In this document: in pieces, positions 26,220 through 37,599 of the stretch
Position numbering within the stretch: the stretch's first letter is position 1
Layout of the letters: each line of letters begins with the position of its first letter
Source: Armigeres subalbatus
Lineage: Eukaryota > Arthropoda > Insecta > Diptera > Culicidae
Assembly (NCBI RefSeq): GCF_024139115.2
Contig: NC_085141.1
Span: forward strand, 218,587,783-218,651,782
Reading direction: 5' to 3'
Length of the DNA: 64,000 nucleotides
The notes under the pieces: generated by a model
Database searches by the model: none
What the model was told of the DNA's origin: nothing
Seen by the model: the letters and a program-made list of their open reading frames with translations, nothing else
Program-made: the position numbers and the translations under genes

Positions 26220-27944
26220 AGGTACACCGGGGCAAGTTGAAATGCGGGGTAAGTTGAAACGGAAGCTGTAATTCAGATAGGAAACGACCGAATGCTCTGA
26301 TATTTTTTTTCAACAAACTACTCGCCTAAACGCTTCTTCTGACGGCCATTCCCGAAAGATTGCAGCTTTCAAAAGCAATCGCTTGTTTATTTTTCGCCCT
26401 TTGCAAAATACAAACCAACTATTTGACGTGTCAATGAAACAGGTCTCAAACCGATGTTTGTAAGTGTTTTTTAATCAAATTTTCACGGTAGGTAATCAAT
26501 CAATGTTGAATAAGCATAATTATTATGAAAAATCGATGAAAGACCCGTTTTAATTTTTGTATTTTGGTTGTTTGATATTGCTCTGCATGTTCAACTCATC
26601 GGGGCAAATAGAAATGCGTGGTACGGGGCAAGTTGAAACAATGATTTAAAACGTCACCCTCGCAATTAAAAGTATTTTTTCCAGAATTCAACATGGTCGG
26701 TCCGTAAATACATATATTCGAAAAATATAAATTTATAAAAACTTGCAAACTTCTGAACATAAAATTAATAAATTTCCGCCCATTCCGTCCTGAATGCAAA
26801 CCTCCTACAATCTCCACTAGAATGAAAAGGGGTCATGTTTAAACTGCAGTTTTGAGATTCTTAATCTACTGAGCACTGACTCTCAGAAAAAGTACGTAGA
26901 GTACGTAAACATTTCGTTAACTCCACCTTTCACTTCCCCAGCTGCATTTTTCTCTAATCGAAGAGTTTATGAGAGATGTGATGGCTGGTTAATTAATGTG
27001 CATTTATTAAGAAGCCACAGCCGAATGAATCAACTGCGCAATATACAAGTGAACCAAATAATGAAGCATCCTGAATAGTAATCCGAGTGGTCACCAGTAG
27101 GAGGAAATCAATTTGATAAATTTTCAGCGTAGTGCGTTCTCCAAAATTTGGTCTCTGAAAATACGCTTGTGACTTTGTTGTACACTGCCCTTATTCGCAA
27201 AAGAGTCCCATGTCATTTTCGCCGACTTGAGTAATTTGCCGTTGAATTTATCAAACTTGTTTTACATTGAGAAATACAAAAAAAATGTAATAAATTGAAA
27301 AAACATTGGTATCTTTCCAAAAAATTGGCATAATATTCTTTATCCGTGTTAATTGTCCCACAATTGAATAGACCATACTTAAGTTTATTTTTTGTGTAAA
27401 AGAGTACCTATCAAAATCTGGAATCTGATTTTTATGAGAGTAAATATCAAGATGAGACAACAAAAGTAGGATTTGTTTTCAAATTTCTAGAACAAAGCCT
27501 ACTATTTTATCATTTTTCCTTAAACAGAAGACAATTTTAAGCCAACTACTGAAAGAAAATCAAAATCGCAAAAAATCTTACATGGGACTCTTATGCGAAT
27601 CCTAGCAGTATTATAGCCACCTTTACAACCTCGTGCTTCTTGAGTTGTATGTACTCAACATTTTGTTATTAATACGGCAAAATTAGCTTATATCTGAATG
27701 TAACGCAGTGTTTCAACTTGCCCCGATTCGCGGGGCAAGTTGAAACGATGCATATAAAAAAATAATTTAAATATAAAAAATATTTATAAAAAAGTTTGTT
27801 AAGGTTGCTTATTTTTTATCTATAATATTTGGCCCGAACTAGCAAACACCGCAAACGGATTCAAAATATATCAAAGGGTGATTTTTTTACAGCACTTCGA
27901 ATTTCAACTTTGTAAAAATCGTTTCAACTTGCCCCGGTGTACCT
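26220..27944. mobile_element. 1.7-kb TA-flanked non-autonomous DNA element
   Basis: Termini are perfect inverted repeats of AGGTACACCGGGGCAAGTTGAAA; first and last 20 bases are AGGTACACCGGGGCAAGTTG and CAACTTGCCCCGGTGTACCT. TA flanks both sides (26218-26219 and 27945-27946), and removing the element restores the arm of the surrounding MITE. The motif GGGGCAAGTTGAAAC recurs internally near 26246, 26626 and, as a hairpin, at 27710-27746. TA duplication suggests the Tc1/mariner/pogo group. The interior is AT-rich with no frame over ~75 codons. Confidence 0.8.
27710..27746. repeat. 15-bp perfect hairpin of the element's terminal motif
   Basis: GTTTCAACTTGCCCC (27710-27724) pairs with GGGGCAAGTTGAAAC (27732-27746) around a 7-base loop. 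These arms are the same motif as the outer termini, placed ~200 bp inside the right end. This looks like a subterminal protein-binding site or the joined ends of a second copy. Confidence 0.75.
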
Positions 27945-28059
27945 TAAATCAATTTTAATCCAAATGAGCTCAAACTTTCAGAGGACACTCAGAACATGGT
28001 AAAGAATCAGATGAGCACTGTGGAGCAAAATAGATTTTTTGAACCACCCTAGTACCGGT

Positions 28060-28497
28060 ACTACAATTGTCAAACCAATGTTGGTAATGAAACAAAACTT
28101 TCACTACAACATTATGCATAACAAACCGACAAGTTAGGCGTGTGGAAGCATATTTTGGCAAAATACTTTTAATGACTACAACGCCACTAGCGTTCTAGTA
28201 CGTATGCTTCTACTATTTGAGCACGGTGCTGATACCAAATTGCAGCAAAAAAAGAACCTTGTCATGTTCCTAGGAGAAACGCCATCTAGAAGACTTGAAT
28301 AGCGGGGCTGAAATTCATCAAGGACGGAACAATTTTGTAAGGAATTTCCTGTTTACACTTTCCGGGTTTTCTTTTTCTTCTTACTCTCTTCACCCTTGGG
28401 AACGCCGGGAATTTGTTTTCATACAGAGTGATCGTGTTTGCGGATCGGGATCTCCATTCGTAGTGTTGTATTTGGTTGAAATTGGGACAGGGGGGAT
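28060..28497. other. Spacer before RTE copy 1
   Basis: Non-coding. The part from ~28360 (pyrimidine-rich TTTTCTTTTTCTTCTTACTC, then TCACCCTTGGG) may be the 5' untranslated region of the LINE that follows, because the second copy at 42986 begins abruptly at the point corresponding to 28498 and could be 5'-truncated. The sequence alone does not settle this. Confidence 0.4.
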
Positions 28498-28703
28498 GGG
28501 GGCAGCAGGGACTATGTCCAAGGGCTTGACGATCCCTCCCTAGGCCATCTGCGAGTTGTGGCGCCTGCCTAGACAGTGGGCCCTGTTAATCCGCAAGTAG
28601 GCGGAGCGACCGAGTGCCGCTCAAAGCGCACAAGCCCAAGTCCTGGTGTTAGGTGGGACGCTAAACAGCCCTGACACGACGACCCTCCGACGAGACAGGA
28701 GGT

Positions 28704-29411
28704 TTGCGCAGGTCCAATAAGCCGCCTGGAAAACCAATCATTACGAACAATATAAGAGATAATGCGACTCGATATAATCGGCAAAGACCTAGGCGACGAA
28801 TACAGGATCACGATTGGAAGCTTGGAACATGGAATTGCAAGTCGCTAGGTTTCGCAGGTTGCGACAGGATGATCTACGATGAATTACATCCCCGCAACTT
28901 CGACGTCGTGGCGCTGCAGGAGATTTACTGGGCAGGACAGAAAGTGTGGAAAAGTGGGCATCGAGCGGCTACCTTCTACCAAAGTTGTGGCACCACCAAC
29001 GAGCTGGGAACCGGCTTCATAGTGCTGGGAAAGATGCGCCAACGCGTGATTGGGTGGCAGCCAGTCAACGCAAGGATGTGCAAGCTGAGGATTAAAGGCC
29101 GTTTCTTCAACTATAGCATCATCAACGTGCACTGCCCACACGAAGGGAGACCCGACGACGATAAAGAAGCGTTCTATGCACAGCTGGAGCAGACATACGA
29201 TGGATGCCCACTGCGGGACGTCAAAATCGTCATCGGTGACATGAACGCGCAGGTAGGAAGGGAGGAAATGTATAGACCATTCACCGAACCGGATAGTCTG
29301 CACACCGTATCGAATGACAACGGCCAACGATGCATAAACTTCACAGCCTCCCGCGGAATGGTAGTCCGAAGCACATTCTTTCCTCGCAAAAATATCCACA
29401 AGGCCACATGA
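28704..29411 (+). pseudogene. RTE endonuclease domain, truncated by stop
   Basis: A 235-codon frame encodes an AP-endonuclease-like domain that would nick target DNA for target-primed reverse transcription. Visible catalytic motifs are TWN (residues 42-44), LQEI (71-74) and GDMNAQ (178-183). Translation ends at a TGA (29409-29411) where the second copy has TGG (Trp). The downstream NQIDYVLID and SDHYLV catalytic segments are therefore cut off, though their DNA persists from ~29430 to ~29545. The true start is uncertain; 28704 is the first ATG of this frame, and the protein is conserved between copies mainly from residue ~38. Confidence 0.88.
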
Positions 29412-30175
29412 AAATCACCTAACCAAGAAACGGAAAACCAAATCGACCACGTTCTAATCGACGGTAAATTCTTCTCCGACATCACGAACGTCCGCACTTA
29501 CCGCAGTGCGAACCCGACCACTACCTCGTTGCAGTATGCCTGCGCTCAAAACTCTCGACGGTGAACAACACGCGTCGAAGTTGGACGCCGCGACTTAACA
29601 TTGGGCGGCTACAAGACGGTAGACTAGCCCAAGAATAAGCGCAGCAGTTGGAAGTGGCACTCCCAATGGAAGAGCAGCTAGGCGCAGCGTCTCTTGAAGA
29701 TGGCTGGAGAGATATTCGATCCGCCATTGGAAGCACCGCCCAATGGCACAGTGCCCCCGGATCAGAGAAACGACTGGTATGACGGCCAATGTGAGCAGTT
29801 AGTAGAAGAGAAGAATGTAGCATGGGCGAGATTGCTGCAACACCGCACGAGGGCGAACGAGGCACGATATAAACGGGCACGGAACAGACAAAACTCGATT
29901 TTATGGAGGAAAAAGCGTCAGCAGGAAGAACGAGACAATGAAGAGACGGAGGAACTGTACCGCGCTAATAACGCACGAAAGTTCTATGAGAAGTTGAACC
30001 GTTCACGTAAGGGCCACGTGCCACAACCTGGCAGCACTACGAAGAGCACCTGAATGGCGATATGGCAGACAACGGTGGCGGTATGGTAATTAACCAAGAA
30101 GCACGGCTGCAGGACATGCGACTTCCGGCTCCGAATCTCCAGGAAATCCAGGAGGAGATCGGCCGGCTGAAAAAC
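29412..30175 (+). pseudogene. RTE linker between endonuclease and RT, broken
   Basis: Continues the LINE polyprotein in several frames. A 119-codon piece (29694-30053) carries the basic, charged linker with DQRNDWYDGQCEQLVEEKN and KRARNRQNSILWRKKRQQEE, which also occurs in the second copy. It ends with GHVPQPGS and a frameshift. The last LINE bases before the insertion are GGCCGGCTGAAAAAC. Confidence 0.8.
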
Positions 30176-31508
30176 TCAAAGGTTCAGCCCAATCGGGTTG
30201 TTCGCAAAGGTGACGTTGAACTACGTAGCTGTATGTAATCTACAGGTTTTCGACTATTCTGTGCGATGAGACCAAAGCAAGCGTTTTTCAAGCCCAGCCT
30301 GAATCTGTTTTCGATGTGATGTATATAATTTTTGGACCAACATTTGAAAATGAAAATAAAAATAAAATTTTCAAATAATCGAGGATGAACAACACTCTCA
30401 AGCGTTCACATATCCAAATTACCAATTGATAGAACTCGTTAGAGAGTAAGAATCGTTCGATAATTGTATCTCGATTCGAAGCATTGGTAACAATGCCAAA
30501 CATCCGATTGAACTTCATTGTTGACATTAAATTGGTATTAATTAGGTTTATATTATTTTAAATGATAATCGATTACACAATTTGAAAAGCACAAGCCTGG
30601 CTGATAGTGTACAGCTGCAACCATCACCGACGCAAACTGCTACAGAGACTTACCACCCATCGCTAAGTCAGTCTAAGCCCCTGGTGGCTCATTACAGAAA
30701 AACCTATTGCGAAAGCTGGGCTGTCAACGGCGTTATTGATAATAATAATTATTCCTTCGTGAATTGCGTCGGACTTAGCGTTTAGTCCGGCAGACACCTA
30801 CGAATCAGCAAAAACGAGCCAGAGAAAGTATACCAGAACGCATTCACTGCAGCAGCGAAGAAGATTCCGAGCCCCTCTACTGCATCAACAGACGTAAGCA
30901 AGAAGCTATCGTCAAATGTCCCCAAGCTTTCCAAGGAAAACCCACGTTTAAGTTAGCATAAACGAACTGTTAAAAGCCCTGCAATGGCGGACATAAAAAA
31001 AACTTTCAATGAATAACTAAAGAAATGCTGATAAATTACTAAGTTGAAAATCAGGTCAAGTTCTAGTTGGAATGTAGTGCTATGGAAGAAGAAGCTTGCG
31101 ATGCACTTACGAGATTGACTCATTCACCGAAACCAAGTGCTAAACTGTTAGCAAGTTTTTAATAGTAAATATTATCATACATAGATATTGTAACACACTA
31201 AAGTCGGTTTTTACGCGGAATATATGGGCCGCGTAAGTTAAAACAACGTAAAAAACCGCGTTAATCCCAAAGTATAAGTATAAGCGTGAATAAAAAATCG
31301 CATAAAAAAACAATTCCTGTAAAAATAACCGCGTAGCAAACGACTTCAGTGTACATCGGGTATGAAGCGTTGACTCTTCTTTGAAAATCCATCGAGAAAC
31401 GGCTGAGATATTAACGTTCAAAGTCTATCATATTTTCGTGACGATTTTCAATTTTTTGCAATCGTAAAGTGTACCCCAATATAGAAAAGACAGACGTAGT
31501 TCTACGTC
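30176..31508. mobile_element. 1.33-kb insertion inside RTE copy 1
   Basis: Comparison with the uninterrupted site at ~44790 shows that sequence 30176-31508 was added. AAAAC stands at both borders (30171-30175 and 31509-31513), a 5-bp target duplication. The inner ends are TCAAAGGTTC and GTTCTACGTC, so it lacks the TG...CA of an LTR. An approximate inverted match, GACGTTGAACTACGTAG near 30212 against ACGTAGTTCTACGTC at the right end, hints at terminal inverted repeats ~35 bp in from the left border. Contents are AT-rich with one ~93-codon - strand frame I do not recognise. Confidence 0.7.
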
Positions 31509-31510
31509 AA

Positions 31511-32233
31511 AACAACAAAGCCCCTGGAGTTGACCAACTACCAGGAGAGCTGTTCAAACACGGTGGTGAGGCACTGGCTAGAGCGCTGCACTGGGTGATT
31601 ACCAAGGTTTGGGGGGATGAGGTTCTGCCACAGGAGTGGATGGAAGGTGTCGTGTGTCCCATCTACAAAAAGGGCGATAAGCTGGATTGTAGCAACTACC
31701 GCGCAATCACATTGCTGAACGCCGCCCACAAGGTACTCTCCAAAATTTTATGCCGCCGACTAACACCAATTGCAAGAGAGTTCGTGGGGAAGTACCAGGC
31801 GGGATTTATGGGTGAACGATCTACCACAGACCAGGTGTTCGCCGTACGTCAGGTATTTCAGAAATACCGCGAATACAACGTGCCCACACATCATCTATTT
31901 ATTGACTTCAAAGCCGCATATGATACAATCGATCGGGACCAGCTATGGCAGCTAATGCACGAAAACGAATTTCCGGATAAACTGATACGGTTGATCAAGG
32001 CGACGATGGATCGGGTGATGTGCGTAGTTCGAGTTTCAGGGGCATTCTCGAGTCCCTTCGAAACCCGTCGAGGGTTACGGCAAGATGATGGTCTTTCGTG
32101 TCTGCTATTCAGCATCGCTTTGGAAGGAGTAATACGAAGGGCAGGGATTAACACGAGTGGTACGATTTTCACGAAGTCCGTCCAGTTATTTGGTTTCGCC
32201 GACGACATAGATATTATGGTACGTAACTTTTAG
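31511..32233 (+). pseudogene. RTE reverse transcriptase domain
   Basis: Copies the element RNA at the nicked target. Motifs in order, counted from the in-frame ATG at 31469 that lies inside the neighbouring insertion: NNKAPGVDQLPGEL (residues 15-28), the NYRAITLLN block (77-85), FIDFKAAYDTID (motif A, 144-155), RQDDGLSCLLF (204-214) and the catalytic FADD box (243-246). The usual Gly before Asp in RQGDGLS, present in the second copy, is Asp here. The frame ends at TAG (32231-32233), where the second copy has GAG, and resumes in the same frame, so a single nonsense change separates RT from the C-terminal domain. Confidence 0.88.
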
Positions 32234-33007
32234 AGGATGGAGGAAGCCTACATCAGACTGAAAAGCGAAGCTAAACGGATTGGACTAGTCATCAACACGT
32301 CGAAGACGAAGTACATGATAGAAAGAGGCTCAAGAGAGGTCAATGTAAGCCACCCACCGCGAGTTTGCATCGGTGGTGACGAAATCGAGGTGGTTGACGA
32401 ATTCGTGTACTTGGGCTTACTGGTGACCGCCGATAATGATACCAGCAGAGAAATTGGGGTACGCATCATGGCAGGAAATCGTACGTTCTTTGGACTCCGC
32501 AAAACGCTCCGATCGAATAGAGTTCGCCGCCGTACCAAACTGACTATCTACAAAACGCTTATTAGACCGGTAGTTCTCTACGGACACGAGACCAGGACGA
32601 TGCTTGTGGAGGACCAACGCGCCCTGGGAGTTTTCGAAAGGAAAGTGCTGCGTACCGTCTATGGTGCGGTGCAGATGGCGGACGGTACGTGGAGGAGGCG
32701 AATGAACCATGAGTTGCATCAGCTGTTGGGAGAACCATCCATCGTTCACACCGCGAAAATCGGAAGACTGCGGTGGGCCGGGCACGTAGCCAAAATGTCG
32801 GACAGAAATCCGGTAAAAATGGTTCTCGACAACGATCCGACGGGAACAAGAAGGCGATGTGTACAGCGGGCAAGGTTGATCGATCAGGTGGAGGACGATT
32901 TGCGGACCCTCCGCAGACTGCGTGGTTGGCAAAGTGCAGCCATGGACCGAGCTGAATGGAGAAGACTTTTATGTTTTGCACAGGCCACTCCGGCCTTAGT
33001 CTGGTAA
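32234..33007 (+). pseudogene. RTE C-terminal domain
   Basis: Open from the ATG at 32237 to 33007 (256 codons), in the same frame as the RT upstream of the TAG. It includes the conserved TNTSKTKYMI and YLGLLVTADND region, then YKTLIRPVVLYGHETRTM, RMNHELHQLLGEPSIV and GRLRWAGHVAKM, typical of the tail of RTE-type proteins. Function in the family is unclear; no zinc knuckle is visible. It ends just before the AT-rich tail. Confidence 0.88.
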
Positions 33008-33022
33008 TAAATAAATAAATTA

Positions 33023-36000
33023 TCGAGATTGGTGCCTCTGAAAACGCGAGGCATAATTTATCTGGATTCTGAACAGTTTCACCTTAAGCATAATTTAAAG
33101 TACCCATTCTTTCATTTCCAATTTCCTAAACACTCCGAAAATAGCGAATGCACAATAGTAATATTTTCCCAGAAATAACATTTCCTCAAATATGATTGTT
33201 GTCCGAAAATGGCATTTCCCTGAAAATAACATTCCCTCGAATATGATGTTTCCCCGAATATCAACTTTTCTCCGGGTGGGGTTTCTTACCCCATTTCCGG
33301 CCTAACATGCGTACGACTGCATTATTTAATTGATATTTATGACAAGGAGCATCTTTTCCTAAATTTTTAGGGCTGTGTAATATTGCAATGGGATTCACCT
33401 CTGCTTAAAAAATAGCTATTCTTGCTAAACGCCACTTGAAAAAGCTTTTATTTGATTTAAATTAACATGGTGCAGCACTCATTTCAGTCACAGCGATGGC
33501 TTTTCCGGCATACCCCAAGTCTCTTCGGCATACGCAATATTTTACTCAATCTCTCAACATCTTACTCTCATTCTCTCTCTCGGGACGGTAGAAAATGCGA
33601 CGTAAACAAAAATATGCACGTTCCACGATAACGTGATGCCAGATGGTATTATTCATATTTTTATTCATAGGCTGAAAACCCAACAAAATATGGAGATCGG
33701 AGTTTTTTTTCTTCCCTTGTAGGGTATTTTAATCACTGCGACCATTAATTAGATCTATTGTGATATACGCTCCATTTGATCTAGCTTTGTCAAGTTGACG
33801 CATCATTACTATTTACAGCAATTGCATTACCTTGACTACCAGCGTTATCCCAATGCGGTATTATGGTCCTGATGAATCGTACTACCATATTGGGACTTGT
33901 TCCCCAAACTTCTGAGGGTTCTATCAGCCCCTTGTTGAAGATATTCTCTTTCTAAAAATTGCCGGATAATGGCATAACAGATGTTCCGAGTCTTCTACGT
34001 GTATGCCGCAGAAACGACAAACATCATCTTAAAGTTTTCCTAACAGCTTCAAGTGATATCGGCTTGGGCAATGGCCTGTTACAAGACCTATGTATGTGTT
34101 AAGATCTTTTTTTGAAAGATCAAAAATTTTGCGAGTTATAAATACTTTTGGTGTGATGAAACATTTTGACTGCTTTGCAATCAAGGTGTTTTTACAGTTG
34201 TCCTCTATTTTAGAAAGTTGATGAATGAATAAATAATAATCAAGATAAAAATTGTATCTTATCCTCATCCATCATCGTTGTTTGTGATAAGTGACTTGAT
34301 ATTTACTTTGTTTAGAATACTAGTCCTTTTAGGTCACCTTCGAAGAGGTTTGAATCTCTTTGATCTTCAAAGCACTCTTCTCTGCTTCTAACTGAATAAA
34401 TTGATCCAATGGTAGCATGTGGAGCAAAGCATCTAGCGCTTTATTCAGCATGCTTCTCATTGCATTGATTGAAAGAGTAGTCAATCTTTGAATTTTTTCC
34501 AACTTTTTCTGAACCACCCTTTCTTTTGTTTTTGACCATCATATTAATGCGGCATATGAAATTCACAATCGCCGTATAAATCCATCGAATCATTTTTGGC
34601 TTTAGTTCCCACATCGGAGTTAAGACGACTTCCAAATACTTTAATGGATTTCCGGCAGAAGTAAAGTATGGAAATTATGAACAAAAACCGGTAAACGTAC
34701 ACCAAAGTGTTCCTTGATTTTTCAACATCTTTATCGCTATCGCACTAAAAAACTGTATCCTTAGAGAGTGAACAAGCTACTTGGTGCAAGATCGGACGTG
34801 TTTCAGGACGAGGAAATTGTCAAATCCGAGACTGTGATTGTACTTTGTGCGATCAATGAATAAAGAGTTCGCACCTAAACCTGCTTTGAAATAAATGTTC
34901 GATTTGCTTTGTGCAGCTGGGTGAAATAATTAGTAAGTGGAGGTTTAGTTCACGTTCAAACGTGCTTCGTCAAGCATGCTGAACGATCGTGTTATCATCG
35001 AAATAAATATTTGGATATTTGGAAATTAATTATCATGTGAGCGCATGTTCGTTCGTGTTTTCGTGAAGTATGCAGAACCATCGCACGATCATTCGAAATA
35101 ATTCGTTCTGCTTTGTGCTGCCGTTAAATAAATTAATAGGTGCACGTTTGGTCGCATTAAAATAAAATATATTTTGAGGTTACACGCCGGTACGATAGGA
35201 AGTAGCATGAGTAGAATATTTTAAATGCGCATAATTGTATCCCATCCCATAGATCGTATCACTTACCGAAATGAATCCAGATAAATTTTCCTCTGTAACT
35301 AAAATAATACCCTATCCCAAGAAAATCATGGAGATGCAGAGGTATACTCGGTCTTTAGTAGCAACGAGAGTCGTACTAACAATCATTCCCACAACCGTAA
35401 GGACGTGACCAGCGCCGTTATTGACTGAAAATATTTAATCTTCCGAAACGTGTACATTGAGAATATGCAGCTAATCCCAAGCCCCATTCATTTAGTTCTT
35501 TGTACAATTTCGCGAGTTCTAGTCAACCACGGAGTAGCAACTACGAATTGTACGGTCATTATACTAAGTTTCTAAGTTACCATTTTTGCATTCGTACATC
35601 AGGACAGGGTAATGTTCGGAAAAATCCTTTAATTGGAGCAATAATTAAATATAGCCGTATTAAGTATGGTCTCGCTTAGAATTCGTGCACCTTACTGCTA
35701 GGCTACAAAAGACTTCTGAGTGAAGGGTTACTAGTTTCTTAACATTCCAAAATACAGCTATTTGTAAGGGTCATAACGTTTCAATATATCCCTCCACCTC
35801 TAAATCGTGACGCAATTTGTAATCAGTGCTGACTGCATCCAAAGCTATCTTTTTGAAACACCGGAAGCTGTTATAAAATATGAAATTAATTACGATTTGC
35901 ATTTTTCGCCAATTAAGGTTTTCCTTTCACTCTTTTCACTCTACCTAAATATATTTGAGGGCTGCCGGTCGCTTGGTCGGATTACTCTTGGGAAGATAAA

Positions 36001-37089
36001 GTTATCCATTCGGTAAAGTGATTTTAATGAACATCAACGGGGCATTACTCCCCCAACTCCACGCGCCTCGTATGAGATGAGATTATGCAAATTGAGGACA
36101 ATCATAGAGCAGCTTTTACCATCCAAGAGAATAGCAGCCATCGTTAAATAGATTACAGACGGGGCCAACTTTCTTGCGGTTACTGCTCACATACACACAC
36201 ACGCCACCGGAAGTTAACCACCGAAGATACAAGGTAGCGTCGTTTTGGAGTGGTGGGTAGACAGCCGTTAGTTGCGTCATTGTATGTACGATAGTAGACT
36301 CAATATCGAACATATGCTGCCATGCGATACCCAAGACTTGGTGGTTAAGCTTTTTGAACAGAACACGGCACTTTATTGAGCTGACGCGTCGTAGTCATCG
36401 TCGTCTGGTCTGACAGCTTCGAACCGGATCTACCCCACTCCGTCAAAGGGGGCGTCACGGCGGCCAGGCTTTGTTGTTTGGTTTTAATTAGGTAAACATA
36501 CAACAGCAGAGATTAACTGCGGTGAATCATCCATCACACCGTTAATTATCCCAATCTGTTGTTGAAACCGAAAACCGATTTTGGGGGAGGAGAGAGGAGA
36601 TCAACCTGTGTCAAGTAATCTTGGAAAGATTGTGGCGAGGATGCTATTCTACTAACAATCCCATCGAGTTCATGTTTCACGCTTTAGCAAACATTCGAGG
36701 AAAACGAATCTGTCACATCGTTTTGGTTATTTCACAATTTATGCAACCCTGAAACGGACGCCTAGGAGGTGAATTCACGCTAAGTCCTTCTAGCTGCGCT
36801 AGACGTTTCAATATCCTTCCTTTCTCTATTTGTTTTTGCCGATATTTGTTAAAAAATACCTTCTTTAAATCACCTAATTTTACATCAATAGTAAACAAAA
36901 GATCTGATTTTTTTTCTCGTCGTTATTATTTATTTATTACATCAACAGACTTGATACAGCCCCAATGATGGTTAAAAAAAATATATAAATACAATATCAC
37001 ATCACTACATTAAAAACATTGTCCTTTATTAGAATAATGTTTCCCAGAGGCCTTTCACTGAGCTGAAAAAATACTCAGATACAAAGCAG
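33023..37089. other. Non-coding stretch with old repeats
   Basis: No gene recognised. 33120-33270 holds short degenerate repeats (variants of CCGAAAATGGCATTTCC and TCGAATATGATGTTTCC). 34780-35190 has several TTTGTGC / AATAAAT-rich variants that resemble old repeat units. 35800-36900 is single-copy with frames under ~75 codons and no domain I recognise. Confidence 0.45.
35310..35590 (+). mobile_element. Decayed copy of the long SINE at 41.2 kb
   Basis: Shares ordered pieces with the 41199-41912 element: GATGCAGAGGTATACTCGG matches GTGCAGAGGTATATTCGG at ~41571, and ACGGAGTAGCAACTACGA near 35530 matches ATGGAGTAGCAACTACGA at ~41867. The stretch between is diverged and partly unlike the other copy, so this is a related but old insertion. 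Its tRNA-like head is not visible. Confidence 0.5.
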
Positions 37090-37171
37090 ACCACACTGAA
37101 AGTGCCAAGTTAGAATCCCGGTGTGCCCTAACCACACTGAAAGTGCCAAGTTAGAATCCCGGTGTGGCCTA
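37090..37171 (+). repeat. Two-copy 41-bp tandem repeat
   Basis: ACCACACTGAAAGTGCCAAG... starts at 37090 and again at 37131; the units are identical except for one base near the end (GTGTGCCC versus GTGTGGCC). A very young duplication. Confidence 0.9.
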
Positions 37172-37454
37172 AACATGTTCGAATGGGTCGAACTTCTTTG
37201 TAGCTTATACAGGTCAGATATTATTGCAGGGTTAATGCAATATCAAATCGAGGGTGAGTTAGTTGAAGCAGTAGTTTCCAATCATCTCTGCTGTGCATAT
37301 TTTTCTTCTTTTTCTGTGGCTATACATTCCTACTGGAACTTGGAATCAACTTAGTGATCTATTTGAATTTCCACGTTTATCAATTGGAAGCTTTCTATGC
37401 CCGCCAATGCATGAATATGTATCTTGTGTAACAAGTGCCAAAGATATACAATGC

Positions 37455-37580
37455 CCAGGGAGTTAAGAATGTTTCCCACCCGAAAACATCCTGAACCAGA
37501 CCGAGAATGGAAGTTGCTATCTCCGGACTAGCAATCCTACGCCTATGCACGCAAAGCTAACTGGAAACTGCATATTTTTG
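37455..37580 (-). mobile_element. tRNA-derived SINE remnant
   Basis: Same family as 49870-49987. Read on the - strand, a segment CCAGTTAGC..TTGCG..CATAGGCGTAGGATTGC leads to a degraded B-box region. The + strand flank GAATGTTTCCCACCCGAAAACATC is shared, in order and distance, with the other copy. The tRNA part is more decayed here. Confidence 0.6.
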
Positions 37581-37599
37581 TAATTTAAATTAAATATGA

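Larger units (their letters stand above)
25250..28051. mobile_element. Palindromic hAT-type MITE, host of three nested elements
   Basis: Outer inverted repeats begin TAGGGTGGTTCA at 25250 and end TGAACCACCCTA at 28051. The 8-bp GTACCGGT flanks both ends (25242-25249 and 28052-28059). An 8-bp target duplication with a TAGGG terminus fits the hAT superfamily (family knowledge). The two arms match each other over their full ~170 bp, so without its insertions the element is a ~343-bp near-perfect palindrome. The arms are now split: elements at 25423-25843 and 25847-26150 sit at its centre and another at 26220-27944 sits in the right arm. No transposase is present. Confidence 0.85.
28498..33022 (+). 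mobile_element. RTE-clade LINE, copy 1 (interrupted)
   Basis: Non-LTR retrotransposon with an apurinic-type endonuclease (from 28704), a Lys/Arg/Glu-rich linker, a reverse transcriptase and a conserved C-terminal domain ending near 33007. A TAATAAATAAATAAAT tail follows, as is usual for RTE elements that end in short tandem repeats. There is no ORF1 and no RNase H, which also fits RTE. It shares a ~500-bp 5' leader (GGGGGCAGCAGGGACTATG onward) with the copy at 42986. It is inactive: stop codons in the endonuclease and after the RT, a linker frameshift, and a 1.33-kb insertion at 30176. Confidence 0.9.
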
